From Blastococcus sp. VKM Ac-2987 (lineage in GTDB: Bacteria > Actinomycetota > Actinomycetes > Mycobacteriales > Geodermatophilaceae), in contig NZ_JAPVBG010000003.1 of the NCBI RefSeq assembly GCF_026967805.1, positions 62,001 through 126,000 on the forward strand: a stretch of DNA of 64,000 nt. Direction: 5' to 3'. Below the pieces are notes generated by a model. It made no database searches, was not told where the DNA came from, and saw only the letters and a program-made list of their open reading frames with translations. How positions within the stretch are numbered: the first letter of the stretch is position 1; each line of letters opens with the position of its first letter. Positions 27,653 to 36,375 of the stretch are shown here, in pieces. A program made the position numbers and the translations under genes.

Positions 27653-30600
27653 GCGTGATCCCGCCAAAGAGCGTCGAAGTGGTGGAAAGCGAGCTGCTCG
27701 CCGAAGGCGTCGATGTTGTCCTTGACGTTGACGATGAGGACCTCCTCGGAGCCACCGTTCCGCGGCCCCCGGAGGCCCCGACCGATCATCTGCTGGTAGC
27801 GGTTGAGGCTGAAGGTGGGACGGACGACGTAGACGGCGCCGACCTTCGGTGCGTCGAAGCCCTGGGAAAGGACGTTGTAGTTGGTAAGCACCCGGATGTT
27901 CCCTGACTGGAACTGACGAACTCGCTCGCGGCGCTCCGCGGCGGTCGTGAAGCTGGAGACGGCGGCCGCAGGCAATCCCTCCGCGTCCAGCACCGAGGCG
28001 AGAATCTCCGCGTGCTGAACCGAGGCCGCGAAGACGAGCGCCGTCGAGTCCTGCGCGACCTTGAGCAGCGAGTCGATGATGCGGTGGTTGCGGTCGTCGT
28101 CCCGGGCCACCTGACCCAGGTCGATGCGGTTCTCGAGCAGATGTGAGCTGTCGCCGGCGTCCGAGCTGCTCGGAAAGCGCAGTGGCGTGAGACGCATGCC
28201 CTCGAGCTCCTCGTGCCGTACTCGCGCGAGGATCCCGAGGCGTTGGAGGAAGAGGTGCGCGTCCTCGTCGCCGAAGAGTCCGTCGGTCAGGAGGTTTCCG
28301 TCGTAACGGTTGATGAGCTGCTTCGTCTGGTCCTCGTTGTTGTTCCGGTAGGGGGTGGCCGACAAGCCGAGCAACGGGCGCTCGCGCTGACGCGTGCCAC
28401 GCTCGAGCCAGTTGAACAGTGCTGTGTACGTCTTGGACACGGAGGTGTGTGCCTCGTCGACGACGACGATTGACGCCTGCTTCAGCCAGTCGTACCGGTC
28501 CTGTGTCGAGACGGAGCTCAGCTTGTCGTCGGTGGCGACGACGACTTGCGCCCCGCTCTTGACACGTGCGGCGTCGTTGGAGGCCCAGAGGCGATTGACG
28601 GTGAGACTCGTCCGGTGCGCGCCGACGGCCCGCCACACGTACGACCACGTCTCGACGGCCTGCTCACAGAGCTCGTCGCTCTGGGCGATCCAGACGACGA
28701 GGGCGTCCGGGTTCTCCTCGCGGATGTGGTCGATGACCGCCTCCACCGCGACGCGTGTCTTGCCCGATCCGGTCGGTAGGGCGACGAGCCCCCGGCTCTG
28801 TCCCTCCGCCCGGAGCACCTTCCGGACTCGCTCGACGGTCTCGGCCTGGTAGTCGTGGAGGTCGGGCAGCCGAACCGGGCCGTCCACGAGCTGCACCGCC
28901 GCTCGCTGTGGCGCGCGTGAGCCCGCGTACTCGTCGGGCAGCCCGAGCTTCTCCGTGAACGCAGCAGCGGTGCTTCCCCCGTTCAGCACGGTGGGCACCG
29001 TGATGCCCCGAGCCTCGATGGCCGGGGTGAGTTTTCGGATGATCTGGGTCCCCGCTGCCGTTCTCGCCATCCGGGCGATCTCGACCGGTTCCAGCTTGCG
29101 CCGCTGGCGTGCCTGCGCGACCTCGATCGCCTCCGCCGGCACGAGCTTCCGAAGCTCTTCCTCGCCGGCGAGTGCAAGGAGTTTGTCGTCGACCGACGAG
29201 GCGGCTCGGACCTTTTTGGCGACGTCGCTCTGCTCCCGGCGGAGACCGATCTCGATCGTCTGCTGCAGCTGTCGCTGGTCCAGGCCCAGACGAAATCCGA
29301 CGTTCACGGCTTCGAGAAGTTCGGTCGGTGACATGCCGTCCCGGTAGTACAGGACCTCGCCCTCGGTGACGGAGCGGCGGTCGGTCACCGACCGTGTCGA
29401 TCCCTCTTCCGCGAAGACCTCGATGGCCAGTTCCTTGCATGGCATGAGGACGTAGGACGGGGACACGGTGGGAGCGGTGACGCGGAGACCGGGGAACCGG
29501 TCGACGACGGCAATCGGCTCCCCCGACGGCGCGGACAGCACCGTGCGCCGGAGCATGGACCGCGCGTCGCCCAGCTCCCACAGGGTCCTGAGAGTCTCGG
29601 CGTCGCGTTCGGAGTCCACCAGGACGACGTCGGCCGAGTCCTTGAGCAGGGAGTAAGCGACCGGGTCGTCGGTGACGACGACCTCGGCGGACGGTGCATC
29701 GCCGATGCCACCCGCGTGCTGGATGCGCAAGGTCGGTGGTCGATGCGCGCCGGCCCGTGCGGCGGCCGGGTAAAGGCGGTGGACCTTCGTGATGTCGAAG
29801 GTCTCTTGGGCCAGGACGAGAAAGCGCGACCACCAATCGGCGTCCACGGTGGTACGGACGCCGAGCGCGGTGAGTCCCTTGTCGTCCAGGCCGATCGGCA
29901 CCGGAAGCAGGTCCGGCGCGACGCCCTCCACCGGACCGACGGCGCTCGCTACCGGGCACGGGCCCAGCGGGGTGTCCACCCAGCCGTGCTTGCGGATCCA
30001 CCAGACACCCGGGTTGGTGAACAGCACCGGCTCGATGGACCCACGGGTCTCGGAGTACACGGTCCAGCTCTGTGTCGCGAGGGCCAGTGCCTCGCGCGTC
30101 ATGGCGACACGGGCGGGAGTGGACAGCTTCGGCAGCAGCGTCAGATGGGCAGCGGTCGGTGCCGGCCGCACGACGATGGACGTCGGGGACACGCGAGTGC
30201 CCCACGAACCGGCCGCCTTCACGAATGTCGACCGGGCCTCGTCCAGCCACGTCTCGTACCAGTTCTCGTCCGGCGGCCGAGTCATCAGGCGGGGGCCCGG
30301 AACCGCACCCAGCCGAGCGAGCAACTGGTGATCAGAGGCGTGGAACCGCATGTCCACGGCGCATTCGGCGTCGCGCGATCCGTCGGACGGAACGATGGTG
30401 CCGGGGAGCAGACACGAGTCGATCGGTGCAGGCTTCGCTGCGAGGCTGCGGACCGGCGTCCGACCCCGTCCGAAGCCGGATTCCATCGCTTGCGCGGCTT
30501 CGTCAGTCCCGACCTGCCGCGCCAGTTCCCACAGGCGAGCCACGTCCGGACCCTTGGTCTCCCCGGCTGTCATCCTGGCGACGTGGGCCGAGAGACGCCC

Positions 30601-32283
30601 CACGGCGTCCAGCGGGCGGATGCCCAGTCGCCGAAGCGCAGCAGCGGTATCCGGATCCCCGGCGAGTTCGGGATGGACGAACCCGGGGCCGGCGGGCTCC
30701 GACGGATCCGGAAGAAAGACTCGCCCGGGTAGCGGCGGGGACAGGCGTCCGTCCGCGCACATGACGGTGGTCGCGCGGCGAATTGCCTGAAGCTGTTCGG
30801 CATCGCCCATGTTGATCAGATCCGCCAACTGGACGGCCACCATCGAGCCGCGAACACCGCTCGCTGCGAGCGTCTGCAACCACTCCTCGGTGGTCGACTC
30901 AGCGACGCGCGCGATCTCGTAGAGCCGTGTCGCCTTGGCCCGACGTTCCGTCCGGTCGTTGTCGACGGACGGATGGATCCAGTTCGTGGGACCGTCGGCC
31001 ACACTCGCCCAGAGCGACGCCCAGCGACTGTGGTCGGCGAGAAACCGCGGGCTCAGTCTCACTTCCGGGATACGACGAGGTGTTCCGGTCATGTCCGGAA
31101 TGCACGGCGCCTTCGCCACCTCGCGCATGACCGGCACGTTCAGTGAGTCGTCCGCCCAGGATCTGATCTCTCGACCGCGGGCGGGAAGGATCTCGATGAT
31201 GCTCGAGGGATCCTCGGGCTCGACGAGCTCGTGGAGGTGCTCCGCCACCATGCCGGGAAGTACCTGTTCGAGGATCTCCCGGTTGTAGGGGCCGTCGAGG
31301 ATGTCGTGGCGGTCCTCGGTCGTCTTGAACGGTGCGTTGATGATGCCGCTCAGCGTCGTGCGCGAGTTGGTGGGGAAGAAGGCCCAGAACTGGCCGGCTG
31401 CCGTACGCCCGCGGTCCGGTACGGCCCACACCACGTCGATGTGGTCGCGCCCGGCGATCTCACCCGCATCGGCCCGAGCGGCGGGGGATGGGCGGTGATC
31501 CGCTCGGAAAACGTGCCACGAGGTGGAACCGCCCGGGCTCACCAGCTCGACGCGAGAGCCCTCGCGCTGCGCCGTCCAACTGCGTTGCTTCTTCGTGACC
31601 CGATCGTCGAGGTCGAGCCGGCGCACGTGGGGGCTGAAGAGCATGAACTCCGCAGGGAAGCGCTGGAGCTCGTCCGACAACCAGTCCACATCGGGCCGAA
31701 GTGGAAGACGGACGACCGTCGTGGACCACTGCATGAGCTCGGCAAGCACGGGATCGTCGGCTGCGGCCTGCTGCGCGTCGATCGGCTCGGCCAGCCGGAG
31801 GACCGGAGTGCGCTTCGCCGTCGGCACCACCTCGAGGATGCGGCGTCGTGACTGGACTCTGTCCCACCGAAGCGATCCCGAGGTGCTGATGATCTCCGGG
31901 GTGTCGCTGAGTCCGAGTACGGACTTGAAGCCGAGGCCGAAACGGCCGATCTGATCACTGCGCTTGGTCGACAGGTGGGACGCCATGAGAGCTGCCACGC
32001 CCGAAGCTCGGAGCGGTTGGCCTTCGTTCGCGCAGTAGAGCGCCTCTTCGGTCAGGATGATCGACACCCGGCCGGGACTGGAGATCATCGCGTCGGCGCT
32101 GTTCTGCAGCAGCTCGTGGAGCTGCTTGCGACCGTACCCGCCCTCGACGTTCGAAATCTCGATGCCGGCGTCCTGCTCGACGAGGTTGGGCTTGGCCCGG
32201 TAGGCGTCGAGGCACTGACGGGCCTCGGTGATGACCGCTTGACCGACCTCGCCGTCAGAGCCCGCCCATCGCCTGCTGTTCAA
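27649..32283 (-). CDS. Sacsin-like GHKL ATPase fused to DEAH helicase
   Basis: This 1544-residue protein begins with a sacsin/HSP90-type ATPase: N-box KQLHELLQNSADA and glycine motif GRFGLGFKSVLGLSDTPEI. A long central region of unrecognised fold follows (about residues 300-1140). The C-terminal 400 residues are a superfamily 2 helicase: Walker A ALPTGSGKTRVAVEAV (about 1171), VVVDEAHTS (about 1274), LLGLSATPYR, and motif VI YQQMIGRGLRGPR (about 1497). TTG at 32283 is preferred as start because GGTGAGG precedes it; a TTG at 32319 is also open. It is the first gene of the operon that continues with UvrD, drmA and drmB. Fusion of a GHKL clamp ATPase and a helicase suggests a sensor or conformational switch loading on DNA. 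No established name was recognised. Confidence 0.85.
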   Translation of the reverse strand: MNSRRWAGSDGEVGQAVITEARQCLDAYRAKPNLVEQDAGIEISNVEGGYGRKQLHELLQNSADAMISSPGRVSIILTEEALYCANEGQPLRASGVAALMASHLSTKRSDQIGRFGLGFKSVLGLSDTPEIISTSGSLRWDRVQSRRRILEVVPTAKRTPVLRLAEPIDAQQAAADDPVLAELMQWSTTVVRLPLRPDVDWLSDELQRFPAEFMLFSPHVRRLDLDDRVTKKQRSWTAQREGSRVELVSPGGSTSWHVFRADHRPSPAARADAGEIAGRDHIDVVWAVPDRGRTAAGQFWAFFPTNSRTTLSGIINAPFKTTEDRHDILDGPYNREILEQVLPGMVAEHLHELVEPEDPSSIIEILPARGREIRSWADDSLNVPVMREVAKAPCIPDMTGTPRRIPEVRLSPRFLADHSRWASLWASVADGPTNWIHPSVDNDRTERRAKATRLYEIARVAESTTEEWLQTLAASGVRGSMVAVQLADLINMGDAEQLQAIRRATTVMCADGRLSPPLPGRVFLPDPSEPAGPGFVHPELAGDPDTAAALRRLGIRPLDAVGRLSAHVARMTAGETKGPDVARLWELARQVGTDEAAQAMESGFGRGRTPVRSLAAKPAPIDSCLLPGTIVPSDGSRDAECAVDMRFHASDHQLLARLGAVPGPRLMTRPPDENWYETWLDEARSTFVKAAGSWGTRVSPTSIVVRPAPTAAHLTLLPKLSTPARVAMTREALALATQSWTVYSETRGSIEPVLFTNPGVWWIRKHGWVDTPLGPCPVASAVGPVEGVAPDLLPVPIGLDDKGLTALGVRTTVDADWWSRFLVLAQETFDITKVHRLYPAAARAGAHRPPTLRIQHAGGIGDAPSAEVVVTDDPVAYSLLKDSADVVLVDSERDAETLRTLWELGDARSMLRRTVLSAPSGEPIAVVDRFPGLRVTAPTVSPSYVLMPCKELAIEVFAEEGSTRSVTDRRSVTEGEVLYYRDGMSPTELLEAVNVGFRLGLDQRQLQQTIEIGLRREQSDVAKKVRAASSVDDKLLALAGEEELRKLVPAEAIEVAQARQRRKLEPVEIARMARTAAGTQIIRKLTPAIEARGITVPTVLNGGSTAAAFTEKLGLPDEYAGSRAPQRAAVQLVDGPVRLPDLHDYQAETVERVRKVLRAEGQSRGLVALPTGSGKTRVAVEAVIDHIREENPDALVVWIAQSDELCEQAVETWSYVWRAVGAHRTSLTVNRLWASNDAARVKSGAQVVVATDDKLSSVSTQDRYDWLKQASIVVVDEAHTSVSKTYTALFNWLERGTRQRERPLLGLSATPYRNNNEDQTKQLINRYDGNLLTDGLFGDEDAHLFLQRLGILARVRHEELEGMRLTPLRFPSSSDAGDSSHLLENRIDLGQVARDDDRNHRIIDSLLKVAQDSTALVFAASVQHAEILASVLDAEGLPAAAVSSFTTAAERRERVRQFQSGNIRVLTNYNVLSQGFDAPKVGAVYVVRPTFSLNRYQQMIGRGLRGPRNGGSEEVLIVNVKDNIDAFGEQLAFHHFDALWRDHA

Positions 32284-32826
32284 TCTTGCCTCACCTGTCC
32301 CCGTTGACTGCGCCGGCAAACGCTAGAGCAGCGGGCCCGACAGCTTTCGCCGGCCGCCGCTACGCCGTTACGGTTCGGGCTGGACCGTAAGCGCGGTTGC
32401 TTACAGACTCCAGCGATCCGGAAGCTGGTTTCTCCATTGTGGGGAGACTGAGTCGGGTGGTGCTGCTGTGACGCTCTGGGGGCGCGGCACCGCATCATCG
32501 ACGCTTCCGCCCCCGCCGACCCCTCAACGTCGCTGATTGGTCCCGAGTTGGGTGGCGGGCAGTCGCCCCTCCTGATGCTGCCCCGGCCGGGTTCAGTGAC
32601 GTCTGTGAAGGGCGCTCCAGTGCCGAGGTGTCTTGGCGACTGTCTCCTCAACGGCAGCGAGCATGCTCCGGGGTCAGCGTGACCGGTGAGCAGTCAGGGG
32701 GAGCTGCGGTCTGCGTGGCCTGGGCGATGACTCGATCGGACCAGAAGTTCGCGTTGCAGCGGTTCGCCATCTCGATAGCTGCCTACGCTGCGCCGAGCCC
32801 AGCCCTATCGCCACCGAGGAGTTCAC
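32284..32826. other. Intergenic region at the right border of the defence island
   Basis: About 540 bases separate the divergent sacsin-helicase gene and the EcsC gene. They must hold promoters for both directions, including the one for the four-gene operon. Translations across it show no domains. No tRNA, integrase or transposase remnant was seen, so it offers no attachment site evidence. Locally it is less GC-rich than downstream genes. Confidence 0.4.
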
Positions 32827-33507
32827 ATGACCACGCAGGTAGAAGAGGCCGAGGCGTCGAGTCTCGTGAAGGCCGGCGAGCGGCTCGTCGAGCAGCTCCT
32901 CAAGTCGGGGATCAACGGCTTCGGGCCATTCAAGAGCGCGGCGGAGAGTGCCGAGGAAGCCCTGCGGGGGCGCACACCTGAGCAGGCGGTCAAGGCGCTC
33001 GTCCGGAACCACTGCGCCATCGCTGGGGCGCAGGGGTTCGTCACGAACCTCGGAGGCTTCGTGACCTTGCCCGTGGCTCTTCCGGCGAACGTCGGCGCCT
33101 CGTACCTGGTGCAGACCCACCTGGCGGGCGCCATCGCGGCCGTGCACGGTCACGACCTGGACAGCGAGCAGGTGCGGTCAGCGGTTCTGCTCTGCCTCGT
33201 CGGCAACATGGGCGCGGAGGCCTTCAAGCGGGTCGGCGTCACGGTCGGATCCAAGGCGACCATGAGCCTGATCAACCGGATTCCCGTGACGGTCCTGCGG
33301 CAGGTCAACAAGAAGGTCGGCTTCATGCTGGTGGCCAAGTACGGCACCAAACGGGCGGTTGTGACCCTCGCCAAGGGGGTGCCGCTCGTCGGCGGAGTCA
33401 TCGGCGGATCCGTCGACACGATCACCACCCGGACCGTCGGTGCCTACGCGAACAAGGCATTCGGGCCGCAAGGCGATGGGGATGATCGTGGGTCGGACAC
33501 GGTGTGA
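32827..33507 (+). CDS. EcsC family protein
   Basis: The 226-residue product matches the EcsC family: an N-terminal helical part, a glycine/alanine-rich middle (TNLGGFVTLPVALPANVGA), and a C-terminal amphipathic region (VAKYGTKRAVVTLAKGVPLVGGVIGG). EcsC takes its name from the third gene of the Bacillus ecs locus, but its biochemical role is unknown; stand-alone copies like this are common in actinobacteria. GAGGAG stands five bases before the ATG, so the start is secure. The next gene begins inside its 3' end. It flanks the defence island and may be chromosomal rather than part of it. Confidence 0.8.
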   Translation: MTTQVEEAEASSLVKAGERLVEQLLKSGINGFGPFKSAAESAEEALRGRTPEQAVKALVRNHCAIAGAQGFVTNLGGFVTLPVALPANVGASYLVQTHLAGAIAAVHGHDLDSEQVRSAVLLCLVGNMGAEAFKRVGVTVGSKATMSLINRIPVTVLRQVNKKVGFMLVAKYGTKRAVVTLAKGVPLVGGVIGGSVDTITTRTVGAYANKAFGPQGDGDDRGSDTV

Positions 33508-34183
33508 CGTCTGCGGGCTCGAGCACGACCGGCGAGTTCACATGGCGGGCCAGATCCGCGAGATCCGCTCCGCCGAGCTGCGGCGAGACCACGAGCGGCG
33601 TCGAGCGAGCAAGATTGTCGCAGCCAAGCTGGCGGCGGACCGCTTCCGCGAACGCGCGGCGGGCGTTCCGCCGGCGTCCGCGTCGACTCCACGGACCGAG
33701 GCGACCGACCGCTCGCGGGAGCGTGGAGCGAGGACGCCGCAGGCTTTCTCGCCGGCTCCTCGGGCGAAGGCCGCACGCGATTGCCAGGCATGTGACGTCC
33801 GCCCCCGACACGGGCCGTTGCCCTGGTGCGACGTCTGCGCCGTCGCGCGGGGCTATCAGCGCTGCAGCGGATGCTCGGGCCTGAAGAAGGCGGCGAAGCT
33901 AAAGAATGGCACCTGCTCGACGTGCCGGCCGAAGGCCAAGTGCGCTGACTGCGGCCGCATCGCTCCGATCAAGAAGTCGCGGTGGTGCCACAAGTGCTCA
34001 CTGCGAAACGGATGGAAGCTCTGCTCCACCTGCGGCAAGCCCTTCGAGCCCTCGAAGAAGCACCCGCGCCGTCGTCGCTGCCCCAAGTGCGTCGACAAGT
34101 ACGCAGTTGCCGGGCCTCGCGGTTCCGGATCGAGTGTCCGCACCGTATCTGGCGGTCTTCCGAGCCTCGGTCGTCGTCGGTAG
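33476..34183 (+). CDS. Protein with nine CxxC zinc-knuckle motifs
   Basis: The 235-residue product overlaps the end of the EcsC gene by 32 bases in another frame. It has CDVC at the start, then a basic, proline-rich linker (about residues 40-95), then a dense series of CxxC pairs: CQAC, CDVC, CSGC, CSTC, CADC, CHKC, CSTC and CPKC, nine CxxC in all. The last segments resemble zinc ribbons (CSTCGKPFEPSKK). Many lysines and arginines suggest nucleic-acid binding. The ATG at 33476 is preferred; another is at 33482. The codon position pattern is GC-rich as for real genes, and the regular CxxC spacing argues against a chance frame. Function is unknown. Confidence 0.65.
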   Translation: MGMIVGRTRCDVCGLEHDRRVHMAGQIREIRSAELRRDHERRRASKIVAAKLAADRFRERAAGVPPASASTPRTEATDRSRERGARTPQAFSPAPRAKAARDCQACDVRPRHGPLPWCDVCAVARGYQRCSGCSGLKKAAKLKNGTCSTCRPKAKCADCGRIAPIKKSRWCHKCSLRNGWKLCSTCGKPFEPSKKHPRRRRCPKCVDKYAVAGPRGSGSSVRTVSGGLPSLGRRR

Positions 34184-34392
34184 AGGTGTCGCTCGCGCTC
34201 TGGTGGAACTGGGACTGGCGTGCCTGTCGGGGCCGGTGATCGAGCTCGTGCACCCGAAGCGGTGGTACCGATCCGTTTTTCACCGGAACCGCGTGCCGAG
34301 ATCGTTCATGCGGCACGGGTACGCCGCATCGCGGGCGTGCGCGGCGGGGCGGGACGCGGTGGCGTCCCGGCCCGCCGGCACGGTCCGGACTG

Positions 34393-34803
34393 CTAGGGCG
34401 CCACCGGTGCGTGCCCCGGCATGGACAGCCCGCCTGCCGGCTGCATCGGGATGACCGCGCGGACGTCAGTCAGAGGCAGCGGGGTGCGGCCGCGGTCGAA
34501 GTCGGTGTGCTCCCACTTCCACTCCGCGATGCGGGGGCCCACCCAGAGCAGGTAGATGCCGAACGTGATGAAGCTGAGCAGGAGCCACTTGATCCAGTTG
34601 CCGAAGAGCGCCGTCGCGGAACCTGTGAAGACGAGGGGGAAGCCGTCGATCGTGCTGTGCTTGGCCCGCCAGCGCTCACGCAGCACCAGCGCGAAGGGGT
34701 AGCAGATGCCGAAGGTGCAGGCGGTGATCACAACGCCCAGGAGCGCGGTGCCGACGTAGGTAGCTGCGCCGCCATGAAACTGAAAACGGCCTGACTTGGC
34801 CAC
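34393..34803 (-). CDS. DUF898 family membrane protein
   Basis: The 136-residue product opens with GRFQFHGGAATYVG and has hydrophobic segments around residues 16-42 (TALLGVVITACTFGICYPFALVL) and 67-88 (NWIKWLLLSFITFGIYLLW). Charged WRAKHST and EWKWEHTDF loops follow them. The F-x-F-x-G start, TFGI(C/Y)YP and ITFGIYLLW motifs are those of the DUF898 (YjgN-like) family of inner-membrane proteins of unknown function. A GTG at 34803 preceded by GGGGAGA is the start. It is shorter than typical multi-repeat members and carries about one repeat unit. Confidence 0.75.
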   Translation of the reverse strand: MAKSGRFQFHGGAATYVGTALLGVVITACTFGICYPFALVLRERWRAKHSTIDGFPLVFTGSATALFGNWIKWLLLSFITFGIYLLWVGPRIAEWKWEHTDFDRGRTPLPLTDVRAVIPMQPAGGLSMPGHAPVAP

Positions 34804-34912
34804 GAATTTCTCCCCGTGTTGAGAGGTTGGAAGGACTCAGACAACATCGGCAGCGCCGCAGGAGAACGGAACCGACCCGATCTGTATGCGGCCAGGGCTC
34901 CTTGCGCAGGGG

Positions 34913-36316
34913 TCACGCCGGCGAACGCCCCAAGCGGTGCAGGGCCGCGGTGAAACTGTCGTTCCACAGGCCGAGGTGCGGCCAACGCTCGGCGACGTGC
35001 GCCGTCGCCTCCTCGACCGACATCCCTTCCTCGCGCACCAGCCAGCCGCGCAGCACGAGCCCGGTGCGGGAGGCGCCGCCGTGGCAGTGCACCAGCAGCC
35101 GGTGCCGTTCCTTATGCAGCGCTGCCATGTCGTCCAGGACGTCGGCGAGCATGACGTCGAGGTCGGCGTTGTGCTCGTTGTCGGCGATGTAGGCCATCCG
35201 GTGCACCGGGTGCGGGAACGGCTCGCCCAGTCGGCACAGCGAGATGACGGCGAAGTCCTCCTCGCTGTAGCGGGCGCCGTCGAGGTTGCCCGCCCAGATG
35301 CCCGGCAGGACCTCGGCCGGGCCGATCCGCGGGATCACGCCCGGGTCGTAGTTCTGCTGCACCCCGCCGTCGAGCGCGGCCGCCAGCTGCTGCAGGTCCG
35401 ACAGGCGCCACACCTTCTCGCCGGAGCCGGGCACCCGGCCGTGCACCGCCGACGCCCACCGGCTGGGGATGCCGCCCATGCCGAACACCGCTCCGGCCAG
35501 GCCGCCGGCGACGGCTGCGACCGTGTCGGTGTCGCCACCCAGGTCGATGACCAGCCGCAAGACCTCGGCGAAGTCCCGCCCGTGCCGCAGCGCCCACACG
35601 GCCTGACCCAGCGTCGGCCACACCGCGCCGTTCGACTCCGTTGCGTCGGCCGGCGTCCACGAGGGCGCGAGCACGGTCGCCCACCGCTCCCGGTGCTCCG
35701 GAGCCACCGCGTCGAGCGCGGAGGGGTTTGCGGCCAGCGGGTCGCCGCCGTCCAATGCCACCCGCATCAGCTCGTGGAATATCGCGCAGCCCTCGCCGGC
35801 CGACGGGTCGCCGTGGGTGAGCGCCGAGATGCGGCGGGCGGCGTCCATGGTCGCCTCACGGCCGTCCCGGGAGAAGCGGATGGCCGCCTGCGTCGTCCGC
35901 ATCAGCGAGCCGTTGCCGGCTGCGTGACCGGACCGGGCGAAGTGCTCGGCCGCGGCGACGTCCCACGGCCGGCCGGAGCCGAGGACGGCGCGCGTCTGGT
36001 TGCCGATGTCCGGCGGCCCGGCCTCGGCCCACGTTAGGAACCGGTCGAACAGGTCGGCCTCGTCGAGCCCGCCGCGCTCCACCAGCGAGGTGGCCACCAG
36101 CAGTGCCATCTGGGTGTCGTCGGTGAACTCACCCGGCTCCCAGCCCAGCGACCCACCGCCGCACATCTCCGTCCTCGACCCGCGGGCGGGGGAGGGAAAG
36201 CGCGCGGAGAGCTGCCCGGGCGGGCCGAACTCGAACGGGGCGCCGAGGGCGTCGCCGACGGCGGAGCCGACGAGCGCGCCGGCCACACGGTGGGAGCGGT
36301 GCATGCGCTGGGTCAC
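34913..36316 (-). CDS. ADP-ribosylglycohydrolase fused to a dual-specificity phosphatase
   Basis: The 467-residue product has two parts. Residues 1 to about 300 are an ADP-ribosylglycohydrolase (ARH) domain with GALVGSAVGDALGAPFEF, EFTDDTQMAL and GGDTDTVAAVAGGLAGA; the acidic residues in the last two bind the paired magnesium ions. Residues from about 320 form a dual-specificity phosphatase-like domain whose P-loop VHCHGGASRTG (about residue 407) carries the CX5R catalytic signature. The fusion would couple removal of ADP-ribose with dephosphorylation, possibly on the same protein or nucleotide. The GTG at 36316 is favoured by AGGA upstream; an ATG at 36304 is also possible. A thioesterase gene ends 60 bases upstream on the same strand. 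Confidence 0.88.
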   Translation of the reverse strand: MTQRMHRSHRVAGALVGSAVGDALGAPFEFGPPGQLSARFPSPARGSRTEMCGGGSLGWEPGEFTDDTQMALLVATSLVERGGLDEADLFDRFLTWAEAGPPDIGNQTRAVLGSGRPWDVAAAEHFARSGHAAGNGSLMRTTQAAIRFSRDGREATMDAARRISALTHGDPSAGEGCAIFHELMRVALDGGDPLAANPSALDAVAPEHRERWATVLAPSWTPADATESNGAVWPTLGQAVWALRHGRDFAEVLRLVIDLGGDTDTVAAVAGGLAGAVFGMGGIPSRWASAVHGRVPGSGEKVWRLSDLQQLAAALDGGVQQNYDPGVIPRIGPAEVLPGIWAGNLDGARYSEEDFAVISLCRLGEPFPHPVHRMAYIADNEHNADLDVMLADVLDDMAALHKERHRLLVHCHGGASRTGLVLRGWLVREEGMSVEEATAHVAERWPHLGLWNDSFTAALHRLGRSPA

Positions 36317-36375
36317 CCAGGCATCCTGGCCGACGGCGGCGACCCGCCTGCGTGCGACACCGGCTCGCGGCTCCG

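Noticed and set aside
32628-32981. Plus-strand frame of 117 codons overlapping the EcsC start
   Set aside because: No domain, and EcsC has its own ribosome-binding site and start inside it in a different frame.
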